Origin: an uncultured Verrucomicrobiota bacterium
Lineage (GTDB): Bacteria; Verrucomicrobiota; Kiritimatiellia; CAJWTS01
Direction: 5' to 3'
DNA: 42,229 nt
Assembly: GCA_913047795.1 (NCBI GenBank)
Contig: CAJWTS010000033.1
Location: 1-42,229, forward strand
Each line of letters begins with the position of its first letter. Within the stretch, counting starts at the first letter, position 1. A program made the position numbers and the translations under genes. Positions 1 through 7,654 of this stretch are shown here, piece after piece. The notes below the pieces were generated by a model. It made no database searches, had not been told where the DNA came from, and saw only the letters and a program-made list of their open reading frames with translations.

Positions 1-99
1 ACAGCTTGGCCATGGAGGGCACGAGGAGATGTCCGGAGACGCTGTCGTGCTGCAGTGTCGTGCAGGCAGGCATGGTGCATGCATGGGCAGCGCAAGGGC

Positions 100-267
100 T
101 CACACAGGGCTATGAAGGGTTTCTTTAAGGACGTCCGAGTGAAAGGTCGCCAGGAAGGTCGCCAGGAGGATCAGCCCGACAAGTCCTGTCGGCGACACAA
201 TCGGGAAAATGACGCGCCGCGACGAGATCCACGAGTTGTGCTTCAATTCCTGTCCGACGTGAGTCAT
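100..267 (-). CDS. Possible 55-aa single-pass membrane miniprotein
   Basis: A short open frame on the minus strand with ATG at 267 and TGA at 100. The predicted peptide has a polar N-terminus (MTHVGQELKHN), a basic SSRR patch, then one hydrophobic stretch of about 22 residues (roughly 19-41) and a short polar tail, as in a signal-anchored or tail-exposed membrane miniprotein. A tandem repeat of GGTCGCCAGGA at 144-166 on the plus strand encodes a duplicated LATF in the membrane segment. No good Shine-Dalgarno is visible. The start lies only 36 nt from the start proposed for the divergent membrane protein at 304. I do not recognise a family. The alternative is that this is non-coding sequence; the hydrophobicity pattern is the main support. 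Confidence 0.35.
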   Translation of the reverse strand: MTHVGQELKHNSWISSRRVIFPIVSPTGLVGLILLATFLATFHSDVLKETLHSPV

Positions 268-303
268 GATGCTTGCATTGTACGCAGCCGGAAATCCAAT
301 GCA

Positions 304-657
304 ATGGCAACTGATCCGATAGAACCCGATGAGATTCTGCCACCCGAATCAGAATCTGCACGATCCGAATCCTCACGCCGGAAGCCTTGGGAGCAGTGGA
401 AAGCATCGTTTGGCCCCGTCCTGCTCGGCGTGGCAATAGACCTGCTGGACTTTCTTACCTTCGGAGTGCAGGGCTTGCGGATTGGTTTCCTGTTCGGGGC
501 CCTCGCCGCCTACTTCCTGTGCAGCCTGCACCGGATCCCCTTTCGCTACAAGGTGCCCCTGGCATTCGCGGCCGGGATCTACTGCATGCTTCCCGCAACG
601 GAGCGGTTTCCGCTGGGCACCCTGATCGGCATCATCACGCGTTGGCGCGGGCGCTGA
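304..657 (+). CDS. Small membrane protein, unknown function
   Basis: Predicted 117-aa protein. The frame is open further upstream (to about 55), but that extension is Arg/Lys/Gln-rich and low in protein-like character, so I start at the ATG at 304. The first 30 residues are acidic (MATDPIEPDE, ESESARSES), followed by two hydrophobic spans at about 33-65 (FGPVLLGVAIDLLDF, IGFLFGALAAYFLC) and a shorter one near 78-92. The C-terminus is basic (ITRWRGR). I do not recognise a family. It lies 63 bp upstream of msrA on the same strand and could be cotranscribed with it. The Shine-Dalgarno is weak (CGGAAAT), so the start is uncertain. Confidence 0.55.
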   Translation: MATDPIEPDEILPPESESARSESSRRKPWEQWKASFGPVLLGVAIDLLDFLTFGVQGLRIGFLFGALAAYFLCSLHRIPFRYKVPLAFAAGIYCMLPATERFPLGTLIGIITRWRGR

Positions 658-720
658 ATTCACCACTCGCAGCCCGGCGTGACCTTGCGTGATTTTCCTT
701 TCGACGTTAAGATTGGTGGC

Positions 721-1332
721 ATGAAGGCACTCCTCACATGTATACTCCTGCTCGCAACCACGATGACACACGCCGAATCAGAACCGCCTGCCGCGCGAGC
801 CGACGGCAAGCAGAAAGACGCCACACTCGCGACCTTCGGGGCCGGATGCTTCTGGTGCGTCGAAGCTGTTTTCCTGCGTACCGAGGGCGTGAAATCAGCC
901 GTTTCCGGCTACACCGGGGGACACACCAAGAATCCGACGTACGACGATATCTGCAATAAAGATACGGGCCACGCGGAAGCGATTCAGATCGAGTTCGACC
1001 CGGAGAAGGTAAGCTACGACGAACTGCTGAATCTCTTCTGGCGTTCACATGACCCGACGCAACTGAACCGGCAGGGCAACGATGTGGGAACGCAATATCG
1101 CTCGGTTATTTTCTACCACAGCGATGACCAGCGTACAGCCGCCCTGGAATCGAAGAAGAAACTGAACGAGTCCGGGAAATTGCGCAAGCCGGTGGTCACG
1201 CAGATCAGCGAGGCATCAACGTTCTACAAGGCCGAAGCATACCACCAGGATTACTTTAGCCGGAATTCCCAGCAGCCCTACTGCCGCTTCGTGATCGAGC
1301 CGAAACTCAAGAAGCTCGGGCTCGACAAGTAG
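721..1332 (+). CDS. msrA: Exported peptide-methionine (S)-S-oxide reductase
   Basis: Repairs proteins by reducing methionine-S-sulfoxide. The 203-aa product has the MsrA signature GCFWC at 42-46 with the nucleophilic Cys43. It also has the family blocks SGYTGG, GHAEAIQIEFDP, FWRSHDPTQLNRQGNDVGTQYRS and YHQDYF, and a C-terminal Cys in QPYC that would act as resolving residue. Residues 1-18 (MKALLTCILLLATTMTHA) form a typical Sec signal peptide, so the enzyme probably works in the periplasm rather than the cytosol. The ATG at 721 is chosen because it places the signal peptide at the N-terminus; the frame is open 42 nt further upstream. It converges on the next gene with a 10-bp gap. Confidence 0.95.
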   Translation: MKALLTCILLLATTMTHAESEPPAARADGKQKDATLATFGAGCFWCVEAVFLRTEGVKSAVSGYTGGHTKNPTYDDICNKDTGHAEAIQIEFDPEKVSYDELLNLFWRSHDPTQLNRQGNDVGTQYRSVIFYHSDDQRTAALESKKKLNESGKLRKPVVTQISEASTFYKAEAYHQDYFSRNSQQPYCRFVIEPKLKKLGLDK

Positions 1333-1342
1333 CGCTCCGGAC

Positions 1343-2722
1343 TCAAAAATCGTCGCCTGGTTCCGCCTTCTCTTTGTAGATGTTGAAATCCAGCGACTTC
1401 AACACGTAGAGCGGCAAACCGATTTCGGTAAAATTATCGCTCTTGCCCTGCAGTACGTTGTTCTGCAAATCGACCAGGTCGAACGTTACCGAACCCATTT
1501 CACGAAATTCGGCTCGAACGTCATTGCGTCGGCGGCGGGCGCGTTCTGCGCCCGCGTCTGAAAAGATGATCTCCGTCACACGCTTGATGGGGACCGTCAG
1601 CGTGGCGTACGAGGTCTCGAATATCACCGTTTCATCCGCGATCGACTTGAGCTTGCCCGAGATCTTGTCCCTGTTAATAAACCGGATCAGGTCCTCCTCG
1701 ACCCTGTTGACGGCTTCGCCCTGCTCGGGAATTTTTCCATCCCACTCCGATACACGGATCCCGGATATACGGAGATCCCTATGACTGTGTGGATAAAAGA
1801 CCAGCCCGGTCCCGCCACCGGCAAACGCATTCGCATCGGTCCAGGACTTGACCACGCTGCCGTCAATCAGGAACGTGAAGGTTCGTGCCGCCTTGTCAGC
1901 CAGGATCTGGACGCGAACGCGACCTGGTTGGTGCTGCTTGAACTGCGGCAGGCTCATGGTACCCAGGTTCTTCGCTCCGCCCTGTGTCGAATACCGGTAC
2001 ATGTAGCCGCTCGCCCCCGAAACCTGCATCATATAGCAGTTTCCCGACACGCTCTGCAGATTGTCCGTGTAAAACGAAATACTGAAGGCGGGATAAACGC
2101 GCCAGGCGGCATAAAACTCGATGTTGGCCTTGTCCGGAAACGTCTCAAGCATCCGGCCGATCGTGGCCTGCTGCACGCTGTACAACCTGCCCTTCTTGTA
2201 CTTCCATGTCGCCGCGTTGTTACGCCGCGACATGGCCCAGCCATCCAATCCTTTCGGCCCCTCGTATGCCACGGAAGATACGCCGATCGTTGGATCGATG
2301 CGCTTCAGCATGGCCCGCAGAATCGTGACATCGCCGGCATAGGAGGTCCTCAGCAACAGCGCGTCCGTCGTGAGAGAGACGATTTCTCCAAGCAGTTGAT
2401 CGCCGTTGGACAAGGTCACGGCCGCCGTATGCGCCGCCGCAGCGACCTGTGCATGTCGCTGCCCGAGCTCAATGCTCGAGATACCTTCGGTCGACAGATA
2501 AACCGCGTCCTTGATCCAACGATGCTGCCAGCGCAGACCGTACGGACCCGGTACAGCCGATACAAGCGCGCCTCGTATCACATCTTTGTTCATCAATGTC
2601 AGCCGATCGACCTGCTCCGCATCCACGAACCCCGGGTCCGTGACCTGCCCCCACCCCGCGCCGGGCGCGCTGCCCAATACGGTGATCGCCAATAGCGTTG
2701 CCGCCAGTCGCGTTCTCATCAT
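1343..2722 (-). CDS. Exported protein with repeated NGD/SxxYA motifs and a jelly-roll-like centre
   Basis: 459 aa with a signal peptide (MMRTRLAATLLAITVLGSAP, followed by GAGWGQ). It contains at least three copies of a short beta-rich unit of the form LTL-x-N-x-D-x-x-x-G-x-(I/L)-x-S followed by an aromatic/TSYA strand: near residues 40-55 (LTLMNKDVIRGALVS), 103-140 (VTLSNGDQLLGEIVS, LRTSYAGDVTI) and about 345-385 (INRDKISGKLKS, FETSYATLTVPI). A weaker fourth copy lies near the C-terminus (DLQNNVLQGKS). The middle (about 155-325) has the Trp/Gly-rich pattern of a concanavalin-like domain related in appearance to DUF1080 modules (GLVFYPHSHRDLRISGIRVSEWDG). Such small repeats are common in exported proteins of planctomycete and verrucomicrobial relatives; the function is unknown. 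GGGAG lies 4 nt before the ATG, and a promoter candidate lies 50 nt further up. Confidence 0.8.
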   Translation of the reverse strand: MMRTRLAATLLAITVLGSAPGAGWGQVTDPGFVDAEQVDRLTLMNKDVIRGALVSAVPGPYGLRWQHRWIKDAVYLSTEGISSIELGQRHAQVAAAAHTAAVTLSNGDQLLGEIVSLTTDALLLRTSYAGDVTILRAMLKRIDPTIGVSSVAYEGPKGLDGWAMSRRNNAATWKYKKGRLYSVQQATIGRMLETFPDKANIEFYAAWRVYPAFSISFYTDNLQSVSGNCYMMQVSGASGYMYRYSTQGGAKNLGTMSLPQFKQHQPGRVRVQILADKAARTFTFLIDGSVVKSWTDANAFAGGGTGLVFYPHSHRDLRISGIRVSEWDGKIPEQGEAVNRVEEDLIRFINRDKISGKLKSIADETVIFETSYATLTVPIKRVTEIIFSDAGAERARRRRNDVRAEFREMGSVTFDLVDLQNNVLQGKSDNFTEIGLPLYVLKSLDFNIYKEKAEPGDDF

Positions 2723-2772
2723 CTCGCTCCCATCGCTAGCTGTTTACCCGGACATCGCGCATCAGGCACACT

Positions 2773-2800
2773 GGTATAAATCGATCTGTAGGCGCGACAA
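2773..2800 (-). promoter_or_regulatory. Sigma70-like promoter for the NGD-repeat protein
   Basis: On the minus strand TTGTCG (2795-2800), 16 bp and TATACC (2773-2778) match -35 and -10 elements. They lie about 50 bp upstream of the ATG at 2722. The prediction is by eye. Confidence 0.4.
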
Positions 2801-2919
2801 CGCTGGTTACCCCCATAAGGCTTATCGATACCGCCTGCAGGTCCGCTTAGTATGCTAACGCGGGATCGCTGGCTGATCAAAGTCTTTCCACGATCGACGA
2901 CCAGGGGACGCCGGACACG

Positions 2920-3711
2920 TCACGGGGTCGTCTGATCGATCGTGACTTCATCTGCATATTCGTCCCGGTCATGCCAATCGCTGCGTGTAACGTTCCACGC
3001 ACGAGCCCAGTAGATGAACGGCGTATCCAGCACGGCGATCACAAGCTTGAAGACGTACTTGAACAGGGCCAGTTCGATGGCGGTCCCCAGGTCCAGCAGG
3101 GCCCACCAGACGACGAGGCTGTAGATCGTGGTATCGATGGCCTGCGAGACTGCTGTCGACAATGTGTTGCGCAGCCAGAGATGACGTCCCCGTGTGGCCT
3201 TTTTTATCATGTGAAAAAACCAGACGTCGTGACGCTGACTGACCAGGTAGGCCAGCATCGATCCCAAAACAAAACGCGGCGTGAATCCGAACAGAAACGA
3301 GAGGGCGCCGTGCGCATCCGCTGCAAGTTTCGACGTCTTCTCGCCTACCGGGGTCGGAACAAACAGCAGGCTGAGCGTCATGACAACGACCACAACGATA
3401 TTAGCCGCAAACCCGATCATGACGGCCCGGTTGGCCTCGCGCTTGCCGTAGCGTTCGCTCAGCAGGTCCGTCGCGAAGTAGATGCCTGAATACAGGATCA
3501 CACCCAGGCTGGTGTTCATGCCAAAGACATAGACCAACTTGGGTCCCTGCAAATTGCACAAAAGCACATTCAGCACAATGACGGCGTAGAGCCCCGTCTT
3601 ACCGAAGAGCCGAAACATCACCAGCGTCAGGCTCAGATCGAGACAGACCGTCAGAATCCAGAGCAGGTTCTGCTGCTGGCTAAAGAAATCTGCAACGGAT
3701 GGCGGTATCAT
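2920..3711 (-). CDS. yhhQ: Queuosine precursor transporter, YhhQ/VUT family
   Basis: 263-aa integral membrane protein with about six hydrophobic segments and the family features LQGPKLVYVFG, IYFATDLLSERYGKREA (acidic/basic block after the second segments), a short cytoplasmic IKKATRGRHLWLRNTLSTAVSQAIDTTIYS helix, and a C-terminal KYVFKLVIAVLDTPFIYWARAW. These match the VUT_1 (YhhQ) family, which imports 7-cyano/aminomethyl-7-deazaguanine for queuosine tRNA modification. No que biosynthetic gene is present nearby, which suits a salvage role. The start at 3711 lies 9 nt after the stop of a 47-aa membrane miniprotein in the same frame and strand, so the two probably form one operon. The assignment as a queuosine salvage transporter follows family knowledge and is not provable here. 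Confidence 0.9.
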   Translation of the reverse strand: MIPPSVADFFSQQQNLLWILTVCLDLSLTLVMFRLFGKTGLYAVIVLNVLLCNLQGPKLVYVFGMNTSLGVILYSGIYFATDLLSERYGKREANRAVMIGFAANIVVVVVMTLSLLFVPTPVGEKTSKLAADAHGALSFLFGFTPRFVLGSMLAYLVSQRHDVWFFHMIKKATRGRHLWLRNTLSTAVSQAIDTTIYSLVVWWALLDLGTAIELALFKYVFKLVIAVLDTPFIYWARAWNVTRSDWHDRDEYADEVTIDQTTP

Positions 3712-3720
3712 GCGAACGCT

Positions 3721-3864
3721 CTATACGAGAATCAGGATTGCAGGAACCACAACGAGTACAGCCAGGACGGCGGCGCGGTACATCTTGATGGCTTGCATCT
3801 TATGCCCTGCTGCGATCGCCTCGCCGACGCGCACGGCTTCTTGCGGGGTGGGGTTTCCCGTCAT
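3721..3864 (-). CDS. 47-aa tail-anchored miniprotein with L7/L12-like helix motif
   Basis: ATG at 3864 with a strong Shine-Dalgarno (GGGGAGG, 5-nt spacing) and TAG at 3721. The peptide starts MTGNPTPQEAVRVGEAIAAG and continues HKMQAIKMYR, then ends with a hydrophobic stretch of about 17 residues (AAVLAVLVVVPAILILV). The segment with a small-residue helix followed by AAG-x-K-x-x-AIK-x-YR resembles the first helix motif of the ribosomal protein L7/L12 C-terminal domain (GK-x-AIK-x-(Y/V)R), which recurs in small bacterial proteins. Here a membrane anchor replaces the rest of the domain. It precedes the transporter gene by 9 nt and is likely cotranscribed. The role is unknown; a small subunit or partner of the transporter is possible but only inferred from position. 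Confidence 0.6.
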   Translation of the reverse strand: MTGNPTPQEAVRVGEAIAAGHKMQAIKMYRAAVLAVLVVVPAILILV

Positions 3865-3869
3865 GCATG

Positions 3870-3876
3870 CCTCCCC
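3870..3876 (-). promoter_or_regulatory. Ribosome binding site of the 47-aa miniprotein
   Basis: GGGGAGG on the minus strand, 5 nt before the ATG at 3864. It is one of the clearest Shine-Dalgarno sequences in the window and is the main reason for calling the short gene. Confidence 0.6.
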
Positions 3877-3974
3877 ATTCCTTGCGGGCCTCGTCGTGAC
3901 GATGCCGACGATCCACTACGGAACCATGATCCATAGTCTTTCGCATGTCGTCAACCATCTGGTACAGTATCGCT

Positions 3975-5189
3975 ATGCGACCCGGTTGCTTAGCCCTCGT
4001 CTTGCTCATCTTGCTGAGTGGTGGAGCCACGGCCGTTACGAAAGATGGTGCGGGCTGGGCGGTGCATTACAATCTCCCCGACCAGGACACGCGCCATGCC
4101 ACGAGCAAGAACGCCCATGAATACGTCATTCGTGACGTCATGCTCCGCCGCATAAAGGCGCTCAAACGCGGGAACCACGCCACCCTTGCAACCTTCACGC
4201 TCTCCGGCGGATCGGATTGCTGCGGCGCCGCCGGACCAATACTCCGTGCCGTCGACAAGGCACTCGATCGTGGCGCAAGCGTCGCGTTCGTAACGTCTTC
4301 ACACATTGATCCCCTGAAAAAGCTAGGCACCTACTCCCTGCAGGATCTGACCTCGCGCAAGAGCAACCCGCTGAAACATTATCAGGACAGATCCCACCGT
4401 GGGATCATGCACCATAAACTCGGTCTGTTCGACTACGGCCTCGGCAAGCGCTGGGTCGTGGTCATGTCCTGGAACTTCACGGGCGGCGCGAGCTCACAAC
4501 AATGGAACATTGCCGTGGAGCTCAAGAACGAGAAGGCTTATCGTATCTACGAGAAAGAGATGGAGGAATTCGCCGCAGGGCGTTTCCACGATCACCCCGA
4601 GAAATCTCATAAACACGATGGTTCTTTCACGATCAGCGGCGGCTGGGGCAAGAGCGATGTTCGCTTCGCCCCCTACGTCAGTAGCCGCTCCGGCGGCAAC
4701 AATGCGGCGACGGATATCCTCAAAGCCATTCGGTCGGCCAAAAAGGAAATCGTCTTTGCCCTGAACCGTTTCACCGTGCAGGAGATCGCCGAGGCGTTGG
4801 TCAACGCAACACGGCGCGGTGTACGCGTCCGGGGTGTGGTGCCCAACGGCGACACGACCGGCAAAGGCAGCAGCCGCCAGGTCGTCGCGTACCTCAAGAA
4901 GCAGGCCGCGCGGACTAAGGGAGACGGGGTCCAACTACTGGTCGCATCCAGTCGTGGCGACGGATCCACGCTCGACGCCGGCGAACGCGACCTTGTGCAC
5001 ACCAAGTACATGGTTATCGATCCGACGAGTGCACGCCCGCTGGTGATCCACGGCAGCGCCAACTGGACAGCCAGTGCGCTTATCTTCACCGACAAGAATG
5101 ACGAGAATGTCTGTTTTTTCCGGCACCGTGGAATGGCCCGCGCTTTTCTCGATCACTTCAATAAACTCACACGCACATCCAGTCGGTAG
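3975..5189 (+). CDS. Exported phospholipase D-fold protein (two HKD motifs)
   Basis: 404 aa with a signal peptide (MRPGCLALVLLILLSGGATA). It carries two phospholipase D half-domains. The first motif is H146-x-K148 with Asp153 (HHKLGLFD), followed by SWNFT; the second is H342-x-K344 with Asp349 (HTKYMVID), followed by HGSANWT. Both catalytic His/Lys pairs are intact, so a phosphodiesterase or phosphatidyl-transfer reaction is expected. The layout resembles bacterial PLD-like phospholipases/nucleases rather than cardiolipin synthases, which carry N-terminal membrane helices. A periplasmic or secreted nuclease or phospholipase is likely; the substrate cannot be read. I chose the ATG at 3975 because it begins the signal peptide; an upstream ATG at 3945 adds ten residues. 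Confidence 0.85.
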   Translation: MRPGCLALVLLILLSGGATAVTKDGAGWAVHYNLPDQDTRHATSKNAHEYVIRDVMLRRIKALKRGNHATLATFTLSGGSDCCGAAGPILRAVDKALDRGASVAFVTSSHIDPLKKLGTYSLQDLTSRKSNPLKHYQDRSHRGIMHHKLGLFDYGLGKRWVVVMSWNFTGGASSQQWNIAVELKNEKAYRIYEKEMEEFAAGRFHDHPEKSHKHDGSFTISGGWGKSDVRFAPYVSSRSGGNNAATDILKAIRSAKKEIVFALNRFTVQEIAEALVNATRRGVRVRGVVPNGDTTGKGSSRQVVAYLKKQAARTKGDGVQLLVASSRGDGSTLDAGERDLVHTKYMVIDPTSARPLVIHGSANWTASALIFTDKNDENVCFFRHRGMARAFLDHFNKLTRTSSR

Positions 5190-5261
5190 AGCCGACTGCG
5201 GCACGCCAGCCAGGAATTCAGCTCTTTTCAATACCGATGCTCCGCGCTACCGTCTGTCAAA

Positions 5262-7010
5262 ATGAAATCAATATCCCTCACCGCAGCCATTCTCGCAGCC
5301 GTTCTCGCCTGTCCATTGTTCTTCACCGGATCCGCGCGTGGTGCCGACCGGGAGGTCCTGCTTGAAATCGAAATCCGTGGCATACAGGCCCTCACCAACG
5401 CCATCGCGCAGATGGCCGCTGCACTTGACGCACAGGCCCAGGCGCCGATGGCGACAGAAGCGCTTCAGGGCAAGATATCGCCAATGGGCATGGCCGGACT
5501 GGACAAGACGGGGACCCTGCGAGTGATGTTCTTCGTGCCCGACCAGGACCCGATGCAGTCCTTACCCGATTACGTGATCATGCTGCCGGCCCAGGACGAC
5601 GGCAGCACGCTGATCAAGCAATTTGGCCAACCCCTCGCACCGCTCGACGATGCCGTTGGCGAGTACGCGTCCCCGGGTGCTACCGGGCAGGTCGCGTCAT
5701 CTATATTCGCAGCGACTGTGAAACGGTACGTCGTGTTGAGCGCGAATCGAGATCTCGTGAACATGATACGCACACGCATCCGTTCCGGCGCACTCGTGCC
5801 GGCAGACAAGATACCCGTCCGCGGTACGGTCGCGCTGAATCCCAACATGGCGGCGATCGCACGCCTGTTCTCGGAAAAAATGAATGACAACGCCGACGCC
5901 ATGAAGGATCTTCCCCAGGCCCAGACCGGTGGAATGAACAGCGCCGCCATTCTCAAGGCGGAAGCAGATGCGCTGCAGGACATTCTGGTGCAATTTCGAT
6001 CCTGCTCACTCGGTTTCGCCGGCAACCGGAAGAACTTCAGCATCTATACGCGCGCGGAAGGCAAACAAGATACCTGGATGGCACGCTCCTTCGCCGCTGC
6101 CCGCAAACCCGACCCCATCTACTACAAGTTACTGCCCGAAAAGTGTTTCTGGACACAGGCCGGGCACTGGTCCGAATTCGATAACTTCATGGATGGATAC
6201 AATGCCTTCCTATCCAGGATGTATCGCAGCATGGGGCCGCAATGGAGCGGTGTGGAGCAAATCGTGTCGGATGCGACCAAGAAACTCAAAGGGGTCTTTC
6301 CCGGCGACTACGCCTACGGCATGCTCGTCGGATCCGACGGCGCACCGTTCGGCGCAGTCATGTACGCCGCCGTAACCGACCCCGCGCGGATGCAAAAGGT
6401 GATTGATGAGTCGATCGACGCCTTCCAGGAAAAACAAAGCGATCAAGAAACCGAGGGCATGAAGGTCTCGATCAAACGCGGTGCCAGGCGCGCGTACAAG
6501 GAAACGCCCATTCAGGCCTACCGACACAGCTTCGTAATGCCGCCCCAGGCGAACATGATGACCCCGGGCATGAGCGCGTGGACCAACATGACGTACGAGA
6601 TCGCCTACCTCGACAAGATGTACGTCGTCAGCATGGGGTCCAGTGCCGAGATGGATCGCGCGCTGGACCGCATCAAGAACCCGGGCGAAACCCTCTATGA
6701 CCAACCCGCCTTCAAACAGCTTTTCCCCAAGCTATCCGGTGACCCGGTACGCGTCTCCACGTTCTCGGTACTCGGCTACATACGCATGCTGATGACCATG
6801 ATGATGGGCGCCGCACCGCCCATGCCACAGGCGTCCGGGAACGGCCTCTGCAGCTATACGATCGTGCGGGACGGTGTCCATTACAGCGCCACGCGCATTT
6901 CCTTCGACGAACTGAAGACCGTGAAGATGATGGCTCCCATGCTGATGATGGGCACCGGCGCCATGCAGCCGCCCGGCGCTCCGGCGCCACCTGCCGGCCC
7001 TGCCCCCTGA
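5262..7010 (+). CDS. Exported protein of unknown function, 582 aa
   Basis: Signal peptide at 1-27 (MKSISLTAAILAAVLACPLF, then FTGSARG), then a soluble alpha/beta protein with no recognised catalytic motif. The sequence reads like the large exported proteins of unknown function common in PVC-type genomes. It has a structured N-terminal half with VMLPAQDDGS and GTVALNPNMAAIARLFSEKM, and a second half rich in Met/Asp (AYGMLVGSDGAPFGAVMYA, YEIAYLDKMYVVSMGSS). The two halves have similar strand-helix patterns, suggesting an internal duplication of a DUF3352-like shape. The C-terminus is Pro/Ala-rich (PPGAPAPPAGPAP). It lies 72 bp after the PLD-like gene on the same strand. Function unknown. Confidence 0.8.
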   Translation: MKSISLTAAILAAVLACPLFFTGSARGADREVLLEIEIRGIQALTNAIAQMAAALDAQAQAPMATEALQGKISPMGMAGLDKTGTLRVMFFVPDQDPMQSLPDYVIMLPAQDDGSTLIKQFGQPLAPLDDAVGEYASPGATGQVASSIFAATVKRYVVLSANRDLVNMIRTRIRSGALVPADKIPVRGTVALNPNMAAIARLFSEKMNDNADAMKDLPQAQTGGMNSAAILKAEADALQDILVQFRSCSLGFAGNRKNFSIYTRAEGKQDTWMARSFAAARKPDPIYYKLLPEKCFWTQAGHWSEFDNFMDGYNAFLSRMYRSMGPQWSGVEQIVSDATKKLKGVFPGDYAYGMLVGSDGAPFGAVMYAAVTDPARMQKVIDESIDAFQEKQSDQETEGMKVSIKRGARRAYKETPIQAYRHSFVMPPQANMMTPGMSAWTNMTYEIAYLDKMYVVSMGSSAEMDRALDRIKNPGETLYDQPAFKQLFPKLSGDPVRVSTFSVLGYIRMLMTMMMGAAPPMPQASGNGLCSYTIVRDGVHYSATRISFDELKTVKMMAPMLMMGTGAMQPPGAPAPPAGPAP

Positions 7011-7654
7011 GCCCGGAAACGCGCACAGGTCACGCCGGGGATCATCCCACCGGTGCGCAAGGACAGCTCGAACCCTCCCGGACGAGCGTATTGACGCCGT
7101 TCCAAATTGCCCTGGGGGTTCACACGATCGAGTCGAGCACCTGACGGACAGTCTAATCACCATCATTACGATGCATCGATATGAAGTTATAAACATAACA
7201 TTCTGGCGCACGTTTTTCAAGTCGAATCAGGATTGAACATGAAAATATCTTTTGGAATTTTAGCGACAACACTCGCATGCCCTGTTATAATCGCGTCACT
7301 CCGAAAGAGGAGGCACTGAAACTGCCTTAGTCATGTGCGCCATGTAGATCTGCTTCGGGTTAACAAGTAAGTTAGATATGTCTAGCCCCCGCGAGGGCCG
7401 ACCCCGGAACGACGAAGCACCTGCATGGCGCACGCTGCCATCAAGCCTTCTCCGAACGCAGTTCTCGCGCTACGGGAGCACGATGCCAGCAGGTTGACCC
7501 CCGCAATCAACACAAGATTATCGCCGATCTGATCCATAAAACAACAGGCTCCCCTCCCCTGCACACTCCGCCACCAACTGAAATCGAACGTGTTCGTGCC
7601 TTAGCCGGAGAACTGGATCGCATCCGTGAGGATGCCGCACAGCTCAGCCGGGTC
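7011..7654. other. Intergenic region with a promoter and a 26-codon open frame
   Basis: About 640 bp between the 582-aa protein and the assigned start of the YiiX-like gene. It holds an AT-richer patch at 7140-7320 that contains a good promoter candidate (7263-7291) and a 26-codon frame (7239-7319) resembling a bare signal peptide with a basic tail. The last part, from about 7560, is in frame with the YiiX-like gene and reads as a coiled coil, so its real start may lie inside this region. I see no tRNA, IS or terminator with a T-run. Confidence 0.5.
7263..7291 (+). promoter_or_regulatory. Sigma70-like promoter with perfect -10
   Basis: GCGACA (7263-7268), 17 bp and TATAAT (7286-7291). The -10 is a perfect consensus inside the least GC-rich part of the gap. 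It would drive transcription towards the YiiX-like and DUF456 genes with a long leader (over 300 nt if the start at 7655 is right). AGAGGAGG follows at 7306-7313 without an in-frame start at a useful distance. Confidence 0.4.

Noticed and set aside
1781..2695. 304-codon plus-strand frame over the NGD-repeat protein
   Set aside because: No protein-like features; the minus-strand frame has a signal peptide, SD and promoter.
6118..6133. TGGCAC-N5-TTCGC resembling a sigma54 promoter
   Set aside because: Inside the 582-aa coding sequence and the -12 element is imperfect.
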